DNA of 64,000 nt from DTU089 sp964421815. GTDB taxonomy: Bacteria; Bacillota; Clostridia; Oscillospirales; Acutalibacteraceae. Every line of letters begins with the position of its first letter. Positions within the stretch are counted from its first letter, which is position 1. The DNA lies in the NCBI GenBank assembly GCA_964421815.1, contig CAYQYT010000011.1:1-64000 (forward strand), written 5' to 3'. The notes beneath the pieces were generated by a model. That model worked only from the letters and a program-made list of their open reading frames with translations. It was not told the origin of the DNA and did not search any database. Positions 1 through 6,613 of this stretch are shown here, piece after piece. Position numbers and translations under genes: made by a program.

Positions 1-29
1 TTTTTTAGAGTGTTACTGTCTTTTTTCAT
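1..29 (-). CDS. 5' end of an unidentified gene running off the window
   Basis: An ATG at 29-27 is preceded by a very strong ribosome binding site, GAAAGGAGGTG on the minus strand (about 36-46). The visible codons read MKKDSNTLK. Too little is present to identify the product. It lies downstream of the anti-sigma gene on the same strand, separated from it by a terminator hairpin. Confidence 0.5.
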
Positions 30-93
30 TTTTTACACCTCCTTTCTAAATCTTACATTATACTTAATCCCCCAAAAACTTCCTTTTGTGACA

Positions 94-126
94 AAAAATA
101 AAAGAAGCCAAAACTTTGGCTTCTTT
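94..126 (-). terminator. Intrinsic terminator after the sigma/anti-sigma pair
   Basis: A perfect 12-base inverted repeat, AAAGAAGCCAAA (101-112) and TTTGGCTTCTTT (115-126), ends 10 bases past the anti-sigma stop codon. On the minus strand it is followed by a T-rich run (TTTTATTTTTTG). Confidence 0.8.
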
Positions 127-135
127 CACAACATT

Positions 136-762
136 TTATTCTATGTTTTGTGCAATCTTTACAAACTCCTCTTTAGAAATATTTCCTGAAAAAACAAACG
201 TATAGTTACCGTTATAAAATATAATTCCGATAACATCTTCATTTGATTTGTAATAAACAGCATCGAAACCGTTTATTATGATATTTTCGCTTTTATGGTT
301 TTCGGTATCAAAATATACTCCCATATTCAAGCTGTTTTTTTCCACACAGAAAAATTTGTTTCCTTTTTTATATTCCACCGAACACAAATCACTTGAATAA
401 AACTCCCTATTTTTTTCAAAACCTTCCGGAATATAATTTAACGTTAGTGATATCACATTTTGAGCACCGCTTTTGTCAATTATATTATACTCCGAATAGT
501 TTAAAAACTTTTCTGTTATAAACTTCCTTACTGTTGGTATAGCAAAAGCCGTTGTTGATATTGCCAACAGCACAGCCGCAATCAAAATAATTTTTAGTGT
601 TGTCTTTGAAATCTTCGGTTTATTCTCATTAACCTCGCCCGAGAAAAGTTTTTTCATTTTTTGATTATGCTTTTTACTGAATTTGTGTTTGGGTATTTCT
701 TCGGGGAAAGAAGCAACCCAGTTTTCACACGAAAGCAAACAAACCTCTTCAAAAATACTCAT
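136..762 (-). CDS. Membrane anti-sigma-like protein with DUF4367-type domain
   Basis: The 208-residue product has a cytoplasmic N-terminal region (about 1-53), one membrane segment (about 56-75) and an extracytoplasmic C-terminal domain (about 95-208) of the DUF4367 type seen in clostridial anti-sigma or stress proteins. Its start ATG overlaps the stop of the upstream ECF sigma gene by 4 bases (ATGA), so the two are translationally coupled. From this pairing I infer that it holds the sigma factor inactive at the membrane until an envelope signal arrives. The signal is not visible in the sequence. The domain name rests on resemblance, not on a search. Confidence 0.75.
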   Translation of the reverse strand: MSIFEEVCLLSCENWVASFPEEIPKHKFSKKHNQKMKKLFSGEVNENKPKISKTTLKIILIAAVLLAISTTAFAIPTVRKFITEKFLNYSEYNIIDKSGAQNVISLTLNYIPEGFEKNREFYSSDLCSVEYKKGNKFFCVEKNSLNMGVYFDTENHKSENIIINGFDAVYYKSNEDVIGIIFYNGNYTFVFSGNISKEEFVKIAQNIE

Positions 763-1283
763 TTTTGCTCCTCTAAATATTTTCTTAATTTTTCTTTAGC
801 ATATTGCAATTTTTTTCTTACGTATGTATCATTAACGTTATATATATCTGCTATTTCTCTACTTTTATATTTGTAAATATATTTTAAATAAAAGAAAATT
901 TTACTTTCCTCGTCCAGTACTTCATCAAAAACAGACAATAGTTCGTATTTATCATAGTTTTCAAAAACCTCTATATCTTCAATATTTGTATCACTAATAT
1001 AAAGTTTGCTTGATTTTTTAGACTTATTGTAAATGTCTATGGCAAAGCCTGTAACGATTGTAGCCAGGTAGTTTTTGGTTTGCTTTGCGTTAACTCCACC
1101 GATTTTGTCAAAATTCTTTGCAACATAAAAGAATGTTTCTTGTACACATTCTTCAGCATCATCTGCATTGTTGGTTCTTTTTAGTGCAATCCAATAGAGT
1201 AAATCCTTATAACTATCATACAGTTGCTTGAATTTATCCTTTTCAGTTTGTGTGTCAAGTAGGCTTAAAAAAACTGCTATCAT
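759..1283 (-). CDS. ECF-type RNA polymerase sigma factor
   Basis: This 174-residue sigma-70 family protein has a region 2 containing the acidic DDAEECVQETF segment, a linker, and a C-terminal region 4 helix-turn-helix (REIADIYNVNDTYVRKKL). Size and domain order match extracytoplasmic-function sigma factors. A TTG 18 bases further upstream could also start it, but the ATG at 1283 begins the MxxFLSLL pattern usual in this clostridial family and has GGGAG 11 bases before it. The gene is followed with overlap by its likely membrane anti-sigma factor. Target promoters cannot be read from the window. Confidence 0.88.
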   Translation of the reverse strand: MIAVFLSLLDTQTEKDKFKQLYDSYKDLLYWIALKRTNNADDAEECVQETFFYVAKNFDKIGGVNAKQTKNYLATIVTGFAIDIYNKSKKSSKLYISDTNIEDIEVFENYDKYELLSVFDEVLDEESKIFFYLKYIYKYKSREIADIYNVNDTYVRKKLQYAKEKLRKYLEEQK

Positions 1284-1456
1284 ATATACTATATCTCCCA
1301 AAATCCCTGTGTTGTGACAAATTTATAAAAAATAATTTACATTTAATTTTAGAAATTGTCAATAGAATAGAATACGTTGAGACGATATCCTTTTTATAAG
1401 GCCGAGCAAATGACTGCACTTTTGTAATATCAAACAAAACTCTGTACAAAAATATG

Positions 1457-1485
1457 TTGATTTTTACGAAAAAAGACCTTATAAT
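1457..1485 (+). promoter_or_regulatory. Sigma-A promoter for pyrophosphatase gene
   Basis: TTGATT (1457-1462) and a perfect TATAAT (1480-1485) are separated by 17 bases. The predicted start is about 25 bases before the GAGG ribosome binding site and ATG at 1516. Confidence 0.7.
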
Positions 1486-1515
1486 AGTTACATACTGAAA
1501 ATATGAGGCGATAAT

Positions 1516-2046
1516 ATGAATATCTGGCACGATATAAATCCCAATAGAATTTCCCGCTCCTCCTACGCTGCAGTTATTGAAATCAGCAAGGGAAGTAAAA
1601 TGAAATACGAACTTGACAAGGAAACCGGACTTTTAAGGCTTGACCGAGTTCTTTACACTTCCACCCACTACCCTGCCAACTACGGCTTTATTCCCAGAAC
1701 TTACGCAAAAGACAATGACCCCTTGGATGTGCTTGTTCTTTGCTCCGGCAATATTCAGCCCATGTCAATTGTTGAATGTTACCCCATCGGTGTTATTTCC
1801 ATGCTCGATAACGGCGCTCCCGACGACAAAATCATTTCAATTCCCTTTAACGACCCCACATACAATACCTATAAAGATATCAGTCAACTTCCCCAACATG
1901 TTTTTGACGAAATGAAGCACTTTTTCTCCGTATATAAAACCCTTGAAAGCAAGGAAACTGCTATTGACGAAGTAAAGGGTGTACTTGAAGCGGTTTCCAT
2001 TATTGAGGAAGCTATCAATGCCTACGAAGAAAAATTCGGAAAATAA
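1516..2046 (+). CDS. ppa: Inorganic pyrophosphatase, family I
   Basis: The 176-residue protein hydrolyses pyrophosphate to two phosphates in the cytoplasm, pulling biosynthetic reactions forward. It has the family I signature DNDPLDVLV (about residues 66-74), in which the aspartates bind catalytic Mg2+, and an upstream HYPANYGFIP segment typical of the active site. Length agrees with bacterial hexameric enzymes. It is a single-gene unit with its own promoter, divergent from the ECF sigma gene. Nothing appears degraded. Confidence 0.95.
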   Translation: MNIWHDINPNRISRSSYAAVIEISKGSKMKYELDKETGLLRLDRVLYTSTHYPANYGFIPRTYAKDNDPLDVLVLCSGNIQPMSIVECYPIGVISMLDNGAPDDKIISIPFNDPTYNTYKDISQLPQHVFDEMKHFFSVYKTLESKETAIDEVKGVLEAVSIIEEAINAYEEKFGK

Positions 2047-2078
2047 TAGAAAGTTTCGCTTTTTATTTAAAAAATCTC

Positions 2079-2107
2079 TTGCATTTAAAGAGAATTCGTG
2101 GTAATAT
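2079..2107 (+). promoter_or_regulatory. Promoter for rpsT
   Basis: TTGCAT (2079-2084) and TAATAT (2102-2107) are 17 bases apart, with a start predicted about 30 bases before the rpsT start codon. Confidence 0.55.
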
Positions 2108-2144
2108 ATGTGAATGTATGGTACGAAAAAGGAGGTGCCCGTTA

Positions 2145-2405
2145 ATGCCCAATATTAAATCTGCAAAGAAAAGAGTTCTTGTTAATGCAACAAAGGCTGC
2201 AAGAAACAAAGCTACTAACTCTGCTCTTAAAACCGCTATTAAGAAAGCGAATGCAGCTATTGATGCCAATGATGCAGCAAAAGCTGATGCTGTTAAGGTT
2301 GCTGTAAAAAAGATTGACCAGGCTGCTGCTAAAGGTCTTCTTCACAAGAACAATGCAGCTCACAAGAAATCACAGCTCGTTAACAAGCTTAACAAGTCCA
2401 ACTGA
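2145..2405 (+). CDS. rpsT: 30S ribosomal protein S20
   Basis: The 86-residue, lysine- and alanine-rich protein begins MPNIKSAKKRV, the typical S20 N-terminus, and ends with a conserved basic AAHKKSQL segment. S20 binds 16S rRNA early in small-subunit assembly. The true start is the ATG at 2145, set by AGGAGGTG at 2130-2137; an upstream in-frame extension to 2079 has no such site. It is a monocistronic unit with its own promoter and terminator. Confidence 0.96.
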   Translation: MPNIKSAKKRVLVNATKAARNKATNSALKTAIKKANAAIDANDAAKADAVKVAVKKIDQAAAKGLLHKNNAAHKKSQLVNKLNKSN

Positions 2406-2425
2406 TTTTTGGCTTGAAGAAAAAA

Positions 2426-2458
2426 CCCCGCAACTCAGTTGCGGGGCTTTCTTTTTAT
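2426..2458. terminator. Bidirectional terminator between rpsT and trpS
   Basis: The perfect stem CCCCGCAAC (2426-2434) / GTTGCGGGG (2438-2446) is followed by CTTTCTTTTT on the plus strand and by TTTTTTCTTC on the minus strand. It serves convergent rpsT and trpS; the plus-side T tract overlaps the last codons of trpS. Confidence 0.88.
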
Positions 2459-3474
2459 ACTGTATAAAATCCTACTTTTTTCATTACCTTATTCAATGTT
2501 CTTTGAGAAATTCGTGTTGCAAGGTCTGCACCGTTTTTCATACATTCTTCAAGGTATTTTTTATCGGCTATAATTTCCTTATATCGTGCCTGAACGGGAG
2601 CAAGTTCTGCAACAACCGCCTCACCTACTGCGGTTTTGAAATCGCCGTAGCCCTTGCCGTCGAATTCCTTTTCAATTTCCTCAAAGGACTTGCCGGTGCA
2701 ACAGGAGTAAATTGTCATAAGGTTATTTATGCCGTCCTTACCCTCTGCATATTTGACACAGGCTTCGCTGTCGGTAACCGCGCTTTTGATTTTTTTCATA
2801 ATCACATTGGGTTCGTCAAGCATTGAAATATATGATTTGGGGTTATCGTCGGATTTGCTCATTTTACGGGTGGGATCCTGAAGTGATACAATCTTTGCCC
2901 CCGCTTTGCCGATAAATGGTTCGGGCATTTTGAGAACATTACCGTAAATTGCATTGAACCGGTCAACGATATTTCTTGCAAGTTCAAGATGCTGTTTCTG
3001 ATCCGCACCGATGGGTACAAAATCCGCACCATATACAAGAATATCCGCCGCCATAAGTACGGGGTAATCGAAAAGTCCCACGGATATATTGCCACCCAAT
3101 TTTTGGCTTTTTTCTTTAAACTGAGTCATTCTTGCTGCCTCGCCGAACTGGGTATAGCAGTTGAGAATCCAACCAAGTTGTGCATGAGTGGGAACCTGAC
3201 TTTGAACAAAAACAACGTTTTTCTCAGGGTCAATGCCCAATGCCAGAAGCAGAGCGTAGAGTTCAAGAGTATTTTTCTTGAGTTGGGCGGGATTATCGCG
3301 GAATGTGGGCACGGTAATAGAGTGCAAATCCGCTACACCGTAAAGGCAGTCATAATCCTCGCACATATCTTTCCAATTCTTCAACGCACCAAGGTAATTA
3401 CCCAAAGTGGGTGTACCCGTGGGCTGAATACAACTTAATACTATTTTTTTCTTTTCGGGTGTTGTGTTCTCCAT
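2455..3474 (-). CDS. trpS: Tryptophanyl-tRNA synthetase
   Basis: This 339-residue class I aminoacyl-tRNA synthetase charges tRNA-Trp using ATP. The HIGH-type motif appears near the N-terminus (GTPTLGNYLG, about 19-28) and the KMSKS loop as RKMSKSDDN. Length matches the bacterial TrpRS family. It is the last gene of the minus-strand run fhs - small membrane protein - trpS. Only 14 bases separate it from the gene before it, so there is no room for a T-box leader; if regulated by tRNA, it is not through a leader immediately upstream. Confidence 0.96.
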   Translation of the reverse strand: MENTTPEKKKIVLSCIQPTGTPTLGNYLGALKNWKDMCEDYDCLYGVADLHSITVPTFRDNPAQLKKNTLELYALLLALGIDPEKNVVFVQSQVPTHAQLGWILNCYTQFGEAARMTQFKEKSQKLGGNISVGLFDYPVLMAADILVYGADFVPIGADQKQHLELARNIVDRFNAIYGNVLKMPEPFIGKAGAKIVSLQDPTRKMSKSDDNPKSYISMLDEPNVIMKKIKSAVTDSEACVKYAEGKDGINNLMTIYSCCTGKSFEEIEKEFDGKGYGDFKTAVGEAVVAELAPVQARYKEIIADKKYLEECMKNGADLATRISQRTLNKVMKKVGFYTV

Positions 3475-3488
3475 TTTATATCTCCAAA

Positions 3489-3833
3489 TTATTTATTTTT
3501 TGCTTTCTTTTCTTTAATCTTTTTAGGCTTTACGGACACTACGTAATTACAGTTTATTGCCGTTTCCTCATCTTTATTGAGGGACTTTAATGTTATCCAA
3601 CCGTCACTGTAAGATGTAATAATCCCCTCGGGAACCGTTAAGTCATTTTCAATACACAAAACGGTTACGGGAATACCCATAAATTTTTTAATAATCTCTT
3701 CCATAGGATTAACACCTTTCATTCGGTTTTTTATTAAAGTTTTGACTTTTTTCTTCCGACTGTTCTGTGTGAAAATTACAATCCATAAAACAAGAATGGG
3801 AAGCCAAGTTGTTAAAAACAAAGAGTGTTCCAT
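3489..3833 (-). CDS. Small membrane-anchored protein of unknown function
   Basis: The 114-residue product has one N-terminal hydrophobic segment (about residues 7-22) followed by a basic stretch, a compact beta-rich region (about 44-98) that resembles Sm-like small proteins, and a lysine-rich tail. The layout recalls YajC (one membrane helix, then a small cytosolic domain), but I do not recognise YajC motifs. The chosen start has GGAGTG seven bases upstream; an internal ATG at 3704 also has a good site (AAAGGTG) and would yield only the soluble domain, so two forms are possible. It lies between fhs and trpS. Confidence 0.65.
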   Translation of the reverse strand: MEHSLFLTTWLPILVLWIVIFTQNSRKKKVKTLIKNRMKGVNPMEEIIKKFMGIPVTVLCIENDLTVPEGIITSYSDGWITLKSLNKDEETAINCNYVVSVKPKKIKEKKAKNK

Positions 3834-3876
3834 TTTTATTCACTCCAAATAACCGTAAAAAGTAATTTTCCGTTTC

Positions 3877-5553
3877 TTAGAACAAGCCTGTAATTTTGCC
3901 GTTTTCGTCAACATCTATTCTTTCTGCGGCAGGAACTTTGGGAAGTCCGGGCATTGTCATAATATCGCCCGTTAAAACAACTATGAATCCCGCGCCGGCG
4001 GATACTTTAAGATTTCTTACGGTAACCTTGAAATTCTCGGGTGCTCCCAACTTTGCGGAGTCATCGGAGAAACTGTACTGTGTTTTGGCAACGCACACGG
4101 GAAGATTGCCGAATCCGTCAGCATTGAGAGAATCAAGTTGTTTCTTTGCATTTGTTGTAAACTCAATTCCGTCACCGCCGTAAACCTTTGTTACGATGGC
4201 TTCGATTTTTTCCTCTATTGTTGCGTCGGTTTCGTAGGAATATGTAAATTGGGAGTTATCCTCCTCTTCGCAAAGACGAACAACCTCTTTTGCAAGGTCA
4301 ACACCGCCCTTGCCACCGTCCGCCCAAACAGTTGAAAGAACGGTATTTACACCCAATTCCTTACATTTACCGATAATAAAATCAATTTCCTTATCGGTGT
4401 CCGTGGGGAAGCGGTTAACCGCAACAACACAGGGAAGTTTATAAACATTCTTTATATTTGAAACATGGCGGAGAAGATTGGGGATACCTTTTTCAAGGGC
4501 TTCAATATTCTCCTCTGCCAACTGGTCCTTTTTCAAGCCGCCGTGCATTTTTAACGCCCTTACAGTTGCAACAACTACAACCGCATTGGGTTTAATTCCT
4601 GCGGCACGGCATTTAATATCAAGGAATTTTTCCGCGCCCAAATCCGCGCCGAAGCCCGCCTCGGTAATTGCATAATCCGCAGTACCCATTGCCATTTTTG
4701 TTGCAAGAACGGTGTTACATCCGTGGGCAATATTTGCAAAAGGTCCGCCGTGAACAAAAGCCGGTGTACCCTCAAGGGTCTGTACAAGGTTGGGCTTTAC
4801 CGCATCAACAAGCAATGCAGCCATTGCACCCTGTGCCTTAATATCTCCGCAGGTTACGGGTTTGCCGGAATAATCGTAGGCAACAACAATTCTTGCAAGA
4901 CGTTCTTTAAGGTCAGTTAAGGAAGTTGCAAGGCAGAAAACCGCCATTACTTCGCTTGCAACGGTAATGTCGAAACCGTCCTCGCGGGGTACACCCTGCA
5001 TTCTGCCGCCCAGACCGTCAACTATATTACGAAGTTGTCTGTCGTTCATATCAACACAGCGTTTCCAAGTAATGCGTTTAACGTCGATACCGAGGGCATT
5101 TCCCTGCTGAATATGGTTATCAAGCATTGCGGCAAGAAGATTGTTTGCCGCACCGATTGCGTGGAAGTCACCTGTGAAATGGAGATTTATATCTTCCATG
5201 GGAACAACCTGGGCATAACCGCCCCCTGCGGCACCGCCCTTCACACCGAAAACGGGACCCAAAGAGGGTTCACGCAAAGCAACGCAGGTGTTATAACCGC
5301 AAAGGTTCATGGCATCCGCAAGTCCGATTGTTGTAGTTGTTTTGCCCTCACCGGCAGGAGTGGGTGTAATTGCGGTAACAAGAACAAGTTTTCCCTGTTT
5401 CTTGCTCTCTTTGAGATATGACAGGTCAACCTTTGCCTTGTACCAGCCGTAAGGCTCAAGATAATCCTTTCCTATACCTGCTTTTTCGGCAATTTCGGTA
5501 ATGGGTTTCATTTTGCAATTCTGTGCAATTTCAATGTCGGTAAGATAAGCCAT
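3877..5553 (-). CDS. fhs: Formate-tetrahydrofolate ligase
   Basis: The enzyme joins formate to tetrahydrofolate with ATP, giving 10-formyl-THF for purine, methionine and one-carbon metabolism. It is about 558 residues, the normal length. The nucleotide-binding loop TPAGEGKTTTTIGL lies near residue 65, and conserved segments such as REPSLGPVFGVKGGAAGGGY follow. The start is the ATG of MAYLTDIEIA at 5553 with AGGAGAG six bases upstream; a TTG two codons earlier is less likely. It is 17 bases after the preceding unknown gene and about 43 bases before the small membrane protein gene. Confidence 0.97.
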   Translation of the reverse strand: MAYLTDIEIAQNCKMKPITEIAEKAGIGKDYLEPYGWYKAKVDLSYLKESKKQGKLVLVTAITPTPAGEGKTTTTIGLADAMNLCGYNTCVALREPSLGPVFGVKGGAAGGGYAQVVPMEDINLHFTGDFHAIGAANNLLAAMLDNHIQQGNALGIDVKRITWKRCVDMNDRQLRNIVDGLGGRMQGVPREDGFDITVASEVMAVFCLATSLTDLKERLARIVVAYDYSGKPVTCGDIKAQGAMAALLVDAVKPNLVQTLEGTPAFVHGGPFANIAHGCNTVLATKMAMGTADYAITEAGFGADLGAEKFLDIKCRAAGIKPNAVVVVATVRALKMHGGLKKDQLAEENIEALEKGIPNLLRHVSNIKNVYKLPCVVAVNRFPTDTDKEIDFIIGKCKELGVNTVLSTVWADGGKGGVDLAKEVVRLCEEEDNSQFTYSYETDATIEEKIEAIVTKVYGGDGIEFTTNAKKQLDSLNADGFGNLPVCVAKTQYSFSDDSAKLGAPENFKVTVRNLKVSAGAGFIVVLTGDIMTMPGLPKVPAAERIDVDENGKITGLF

Positions 5554-5570
5554 ATACAACTCTCCTATTT

Positions 5571-6125
5571 TTATTCTTGGATATTTAACTTTTCACGGCA
5601 AAGATTTTTAAAAAACTCAAAATTTTCTTCTCCGCAAACATCAATATTGTTTATGAGTGAATTCTGGTAATCGTCAAAAAGTTTTTGCTTTTTGGCGGGA
5701 TTTCGCTGTGCTTCGATTTGTTTTACCAAATCGTTAAAGGATTCGTTTATAAAACCGCGGATTATTCTGTCCCTGCGCTCATTTATATCATTCATCTGGT
5801 CGGTGGGACCGTTCCCCTCAAAACGCCAATAGGGTTCAATTTTCACGAGATTTTCCGTACTTTCAATTAAATCCCTGAATGAACTGAAAAACACCTGCGG
5901 GTACTTTGTTGTGTTAACATTCCTTGCGGCAGTTGAGCCGATTTTTATGTTTTTTACAACATAGTTATTGATTGCGGTTATAAGCAAATCCCGGGAAAGT
6001 AATTTTCTCGTAACAGGAATTGAAGAAACAATCTTTTGAATTTCTATACATTCGTCCCTGTCAAACTCCCGTGGCTTGTGCATATAACCCTCGGGTTCTT
6101 TTCTTCTTTTTAAAAAATCAAACAT
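5571..6125 (-). CDS. Conserved-looking hypothetical soluble protein
   Basis: This product of about 184 residues has no signal peptide or membrane segment and I do not recognise its family. It begins with a basic FDFLKRRKEPEG segment and is otherwise charged and helical in character. An AAAGGA site sits six bases before a TTG at 6131 (two codons upstream of the ATG at 6125), so either start could be used. The TTG overlaps the TGA stop of an upstream fibronectin-III remnant, which suggests that this gene was once coupled to a larger surface-protein gene. It is followed closely by fhs. Confidence 0.6.
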   Translation of the reverse strand: MFDFLKRRKEPEGYMHKPREFDRDECIEIQKIVSSIPVTRKLLSRDLLITAINNYVVKNIKIGSTAARNVNTTKYPQVFFSSFRDLIESTENLVKIEPYWRFEGNGPTDQMNDINERRDRIIRGFINESFNDLVKQIEAQRNPAKKQKLFDDYQNSLINNIDVCGEENFEFFKNLCREKLNIQE

Positions 6126-6127
6126 AA

Positions 6128-6304
6128 TCAATAGATATCCTTTATTTTCACACCGCTTGAGGAATAACCGCTTTTATATGAGCCGTTATATGCTCTTACG
6201 GCATATTGATAAACAGTACCGCTCTTTGCGGTTTTGTCAACATAACTCAACTCGGTTGCACTGACATTATCCGGTACTTTCCACGAACCGCCGGGTAATT
6301 TTCT
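6128..6304 (-). pseudogene. Remnant of a fibronectin type III domain protein
   Basis: A 58-codon open frame with no start codon is bounded upstream by TAA at 6307-6305 and ends in TGA at 6130-6128. Its translation includes SYVDKTAKSGTVYQYAVRAY and then a short tail, the pattern of the last strands of a fibronectin type III module (Y-D ... G-x-x-Y-x-Y-x-V-x-A). The rest of the gene is absent; non-coding AT-rich DNA starts at about 6305. I infer a deletion that left only the 3' end. Confidence 0.7.
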
Positions 6305-6373
6305 TTATATTATAGTTTTATTTTACCGAAAAGTCAACAAAACAAGTGCTACAACTCCAAAATTATTCATGAG

Positions 6374-6416
6374 AAAAGAGGATGTAAAAAAACGAAATTT
6401 TTTTACATCCTCTTTT
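6374..6416. terminator. Strong bidirectional terminator hairpin
   Basis: A perfect 19-base stem joins 6374-6392 and 6398-6416 with a five-base loop; its inner part is an A7/T7 pair and its outer part has T runs on both strands. It follows the candidate structured RNA on the minus strand. Confidence 0.75.
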
Positions 6417-6426
6417 TAGTGGCTTG

Positions 6427-6613
6427 AAAAAATGCGTAGAATGGACAAACTGAGCGATAACAAGGTTTCAGCCTTGTTATCGGCTACCCGAAGGCGTACA
6501 CAGGTAGAAGTTTGTTCACAGCATAAAACATTATTTTGTTACTTTTAACACCGTTTAAAGTTGTTTCAGGGGCAATATAAACCTTTATATATCGGGTTTT
6601 ATGCGTTCTACAC
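6427..6613 (-). ncRNA. Candidate structured RNA downstream of clpC
   Basis: The gap after clpC is full of complementary segments that fit a folded minus-strand RNA. A perfect 9-bp pair joins 6596-6604 and 6521-6529. A 7-bp stem (6509-6515 with 6445-6451) closes two hairpins, 6503-6507/6484-6488 and the perfect 11-bp 6472-6482/6455-6465. A long-range pair of GCGTAGAA (6434-6441) with TTCTACAC (6606-6613) would join both ends, and a T6 run (6432-6427) follows. Size (about 185 nt) and end-to-end pairing recall 6S RNA, but I cannot confirm any family, and no convincing promoter was found. It may instead be an elaborate 3' untranslated region of clpC. Confidence 0.35.

Noticed and set aside
3475..3488. 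T-box leader upstream of trpS
   Set aside because: Only 14 bases separate trpS from the preceding gene and no T-box features are present.
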